From the IMG/VR virus record IMGVR_UViG_3300047550_001665, positions 1-23,277 of that record: a DNA stretch of 23,277 bases, one strand, 5' to 3'. The DNA comes from a virus. Shown one piece after another: positions 20,311-23,277 of the stretch (position 1 is the first letter of the stretch; each line of letters begins with the position of its first letter). The notes below the pieces were generated by a model, which saw only the letters and a program-made list of their open reading frames with translations, was not told where the DNA came from and did not search any database. The translations under genes and the position numbers were made by a program.

Positions 20311-23277
20311 ATGGCAGCAGTTACGCCCGACCCCACCGAGGACTATATTGCGAAACTGAAGCGCCAATATGGCAAGGACTGGCTGTCAAAATCATTCGGC
20401 GTAACGACCTTGAGTCGCGCTGTTAGTCCTAGTTTGACTCCCGCCAAAGAGGATGATGGCACCGTAAAAACACCTGTCGGTCAAGAAAGACTGAAACTGG
20501 AGAAGGCGGCGGCAACCGCCGAGAGTCGGGTGCGTTATTCGCGCAATATGCCGTATGAGAAAAAACTTGAGGTTATTGCCGAGATTGAGAAAGCGAAACA
20601 AGGTCAGAAGGCTGACGTTGACAAGTCTTTCTGGGACAAGATTCAGGAAGTAGCAACCTCAAAGATTATCGCGCCGTTCTCCAGCACCTACAAGGCGACT
20701 GTTACGGCTGGTGGAGATTTGTCGTTGCAGTCGCAGGCGAAGGCGTGGGGTGGCGTTTTCAGTGGTGCTAAGCGTGTTGCGCAGTCCGCGGTCAAGGAGA
20801 TGCAGGACTTGCAGACCCAACTTGACAAGAAGGGTCCGTTGGGCAAGATTGGTTCAGCGGTCATAAATGTCGCCAGTCCAGTTAATCAGTTGGCTAACGC
20901 GATGCAAGACATCGCTGGTTATTCTGGGCAGTCCGAGGAATTCAGGAAAATTGCGGAAGAAAAAGGCGACAACCTTAAGGCTTCGTTGAATGATTTTGTT
21001 ATGCAGGTCAAGGACCCTGATTGGGGTTGGCGTAACAGCGTGTATTCGGATTCCATCAGGGAGCGCGGTAAGGCTTGGCGGGAGAACCTGAAGGATTTTG
21101 ATATTCCGTTGCCGAAAACGGACAACGAGTTTGAGGTCGGGCAGATTGCGGCACGGTTGCCGTCGTTCATCACGGACGTTGGTGTGGATGTTGCGACTGA
21201 CCCGCTGTCTTATGTGACTGGTGTTGGTGAGGTCAAATATATTGGTAAGGCTGGTCGCGCACTTCTCGCTGAGAAGTTTGCGACGACTGAGATGTTAGCC
21301 AAGTATCCAGAGTTGGCTGGTAAGACGAACGAGATTTTGCGGCTTGGTCAGTGGGCGATTCCGAAAGAAATTCGTTTGGCTGAGGGAATCAACAGTGGCG
21401 TGCGTATTGCTGGTACGCCGATTGCTGGCACGGACAGTATCGCGATGGCGGTGGGCAAGCCGTTATCGCTTGTCCGCGCCAAGGTTGCGGATATTGCGTC
21501 TGCGTCGCGTGTGTTTGACGCTGCTGGTCGTGCGATTACGCGTGGTTCGCTGGTGGAGTTGGCTAACGCTGGCAAGAAGGAACTTGGTTTGGGTGGCGCG
21601 GCTTGGAAGGCGACCGACGAGGAGGCTCGTCGCGGTGTGGCGGCTTGGTCCATGCGTCAAGCGGGCAAAGGCGATACCCAGTATCAGTTCGCGAAAGCGA
21701 ACGCTGATGTTCGCGGGATTGTGGATGAGGCGCGTCGTACTGGTAACGCGAATCTTCCAGAGTTGGTTGAGCGATTGGGCAAGGCGCCACATACGTTGGA
21801 TGCCAAGCAATTTGAGTTGGCTACGCAATACAAGGCATGGCAGGATTCTTTGTACAAGTTGGTGCAGGAGCGGTACGAGAAGTTTGGTTTGGATTTTGGT
21901 GCGACCATCAAGGATTGGTCGTGGTTGGATGATTATGTGCATCACACGATGTCGCGTGAGGCGCGCGACTTTTTGCGCAGTAAACGCGGCAGTACCATCA
22001 AGGGTTTGTTCCGTAACGCGGACTTCAATATTGACGAGATTCTGAATGTGGGGCGTCCGCTCCAGCACCGCAAGTTGGTGGTCGGAAACAAGTTCATGGG
22101 CGAGGACATCGTTGACGGCACCATCACGGAGATGAACGACATATTCAAGCGTGTGACTGGTACCGACATCAATTTCTTTGAGACCGAGGTTGGGACTGTT
22201 GCCGAGAGTTACGCGTATTCAATGGCGAAGATGTTGGGTCGCGAGGCGTTTACGCGTCGCGGCATGGCGTTCGGTGGCGATGTCGCCCAGCGTCTAATCA
22301 AGGTGGATGTTCCGAACAAGGAGTTGGCGGCATCTCTTAGTGACGCGCTCAAAGGTTGGCGCGAGGTTCGTGCGTCGTTGCGTGGCGATGTGTCGTCGTC
22401 GTATAACGGTTTGGAGAAGATGGTTCGTGACGGTGTTCGCGAGGCTGAGCGTGTCGTCAACAAGGAGGCTCGTTCCACGATTGTGAATGAGCAGGCGATT
22501 GCGAAGGCGCGGGCGCGGTTGTCCAAGTTGGAGGCGGATTTGGTTGAGGCACGCAACGTTGCTGACGGCGTTGAGGTGACGATGCGCGGCGAGTTTGACA
22601 CTCAGCACGCGGTGTTGTTGTCCGAGGTGCAGAACTTGCGTATGGCGTTGGAGACTGGTAACGCGGATTTGGCTGTGCAGCGCGAGGTGCTGCAGAACGC
22701 GTATATGGCGATGTATCCGAACGCGAAGAAGATTCCTGACGATATTGACATATTGGCTGACCGTATCGTGCGTGCGCGTGGCGGGGCGGCATCCAAAGAG
22801 GTTCGTTTGATTGAGGACGAAATCACGAAGGTGCGGGCGAAGTTGGATGATGTTGACCCCAAGAGTCCTGAGTACGCGGGGCTGGTCGCCCGCGAAGCAG
22901 AACTAAAGGATTTGCAGAACGGTTATAACACGGCGTCCGAGTTTGCGATGCGGCAGGATTATGCGTTGGATACGCCGTTTTTGTATATTGACGACTCGGA
23001 GTTGGTGATGGGCGCGGACATGGTGCCGTTCAAGATGTTGCGCTCAAACCCTGAGGGGTTCGCGAACAAGGCGAACGTGGTTGGTGTCCGTGCGTTGGCG
23101 AACGACGAGATTCTTGACAGTCGCACGTTTGAGGGCATCACCCATATTTTCGGTGCGCGCAGTATGGGTGAGACGTTGGCTGACCAGATGGATTTGGCTG
23201 GGATTGACAGCACGTTATATCGCGAGGTGTTGGACCGTCATATGGCTGGGTTGGCTATTGACCCGCAATTCCGCAAC
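20311..23277 (+). CDS. giant internal virion protein, 3' end outside window
   Basis: The frame is open for 989 codons from ATG 20311 to the window edge without a stop, so the gene is partial. The N-terminus is charged (AAVTPDPTEDYIAKLKRQYG). A hydrophobic, Gly-containing region (ARLPSFITDVGVDVATDPLS, then YVTGVG) occurs at about 275-300, a phrase I recall from very large phage virion proteins. From about 680 to 870 there are long Glu/Arg/Lys helices. I see no transglycosylase or protease motif in this part. Its size, position and coiled-coil content fit an ejected core protein or a fused virion polyprotein. There is no Shine-Dalgarno; a hairpin stands just upstream. Confidence 0.85.
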   Translation, partial: MAAVTPDPTEDYIAKLKRQYGKDWLSKSFGVTTLSRAVSPSLTPAKEDDGTVKTPVGQERLKLEKAAATAESRVRYSRNMPYEKKLEVIAEIEKAKQGQKADVDKSFWDKIQEVATSKIIAPFSSTYKATVTAGGDLSLQSQAKAWGGVFSGAKRVAQSAVKEMQDLQTQLDKKGPLGKIGSAVINVASPVNQLANAMQDIAGYSGQSEEFRKIAEEKGDNLKASLNDFVMQVKDPDWGWRNSVYSDSIRERGKAWRENLKDFDIPLPKTDNEFEVGQIAARLPSFITDVGVDVATDPLSYVTGVGEVKYIGKAGRALLAEKFATTEMLAKYPELAGKTNEILRLGQWAIPKEIRLAEGINSGVRIAGTPIAGTDSIAMAVGKPLSLVRAKVADIASASRVFDAAGRAITRGSLVELANAGKKELGLGGAAWKATDEEARRGVAAWSMRQAGKGDTQYQFAKANADVRGIVDEARRTGNANLPELVERLGKAPHTLDAKQFELATQYKAWQDSLYKLVQERYEKFGLDFGATIKDWSWLDDYVHHTMSREARDFLRSKRGSTIKGLFRNADFNIDEILNVGRPLQHRKLVVGNKFMGEDIVDGTITEMNDIFKRVTGTDINFFETEVGTVAESYAYSMAKMLGREAFTRRGMAFGGDVAQRLIKVDVPNKELAASLSDALKGWREVRASLRGDVSSSYNGLEKMVRDGVREAERVVNKEARSTIVNEQAIAKARARLSKLEADLVEARNVADGVEVTMRGEFDTQHAVLLSEVQNLRMALETGNADLAVQREVLQNAYMAMYPNAKKIPDDIDILADRIVRARGGAASKEVRLIEDEITKVRAKLDDVDPKSPEYAGLVAREAELKDLQNGYNTASEFAMRQDYALDTPFLYIDDSELVMGADMVPFKMLRSNPEGFANKANVVGVRALANDEILDSRTFEGITHIFGARSMGETLADQMDLAGIDSTLYREVLDRHMAGLAIDPQFRN

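Noticed and set aside
21344-22045. 233-aa plus-strand frame inside the giant gene
   Set aside because: It is out of frame with a 989-codon open frame, and the Arg/Leu/Trp-rich product has no motif.

Overview
This window is a fragment of a tailed double-stranded DNA phage genome (Caudoviricetes). It carries a recognisable large terminase, portal, scaffold, major capsid protein, head-tail adaptor and P22 gp10-like tail-nozzle protein. No tape-measure gene and no tail tube or sheath genes are visible. Large coiled-coil proteins follow the nozzle gene instead, which suggests a short-tailed (podovirus-like) virion. The host cannot be told from the sequence. Shine-Dalgarno-led starts and sigma70-like boxes point to a bacterium. 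The short protein families recall uncultured aquatic phage genomes, but that is an impression from memory, not a search result. No integrase, DNA polymerase, RNA polymerase or CRISPR array is in the window.

Layout. Left arm, all on the minus strand (4130 to 18): a small membrane protein, a conserved 93-aa protein and three small Lys/Arg-rich proteins run leftward as an overlapping chain to a hairpin at 2799-2819. Then come a tRNA-Asn (2718-2793), about 1.1 kb with few or no genes (1645-2717), a 72-aa protein and a CobS/MoxR-like AAA+ ATPase. The gene-poor stretch holds two near-identical sigma70-like promoter modules pointing left, with a 30-bp all-but-pure A/T inverted repeat between them, plus several GC-rich hairpins.

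Right arm, all on the plus strand (4231 to the end): small-terminase-like protein, zinc-ribbon miniprotein, tail-fibre and receptor-binding genes including two tandem glycine-rich paralogues, holin-like protein, secreted SLT-type lysozyme, large terminase, portal, scaffold, major capsid protein, strong terminator, small basic proteins, head-tail adaptor, tail nozzle, small tail proteins, and two large coiled-coil internal-virion candidates. The last of these runs off the right edge. Genes are packed with ATGA or TAATG overlaps, so translational coupling is likely.

The most striking unexplained signal is a short element built on GGGAACA, often followed by a TTCCC or TCCC arm so that it can fold. 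It recurs in most of the real intergenic gaps of the plus-strand late region, usually about 15-50 bases ahead of a start codon and often where a Shine-Dalgarno sequence is poor or absent. The second is the twin leftward promoter module with the A/T palindrome, which could be an early-gene switch or an origin.
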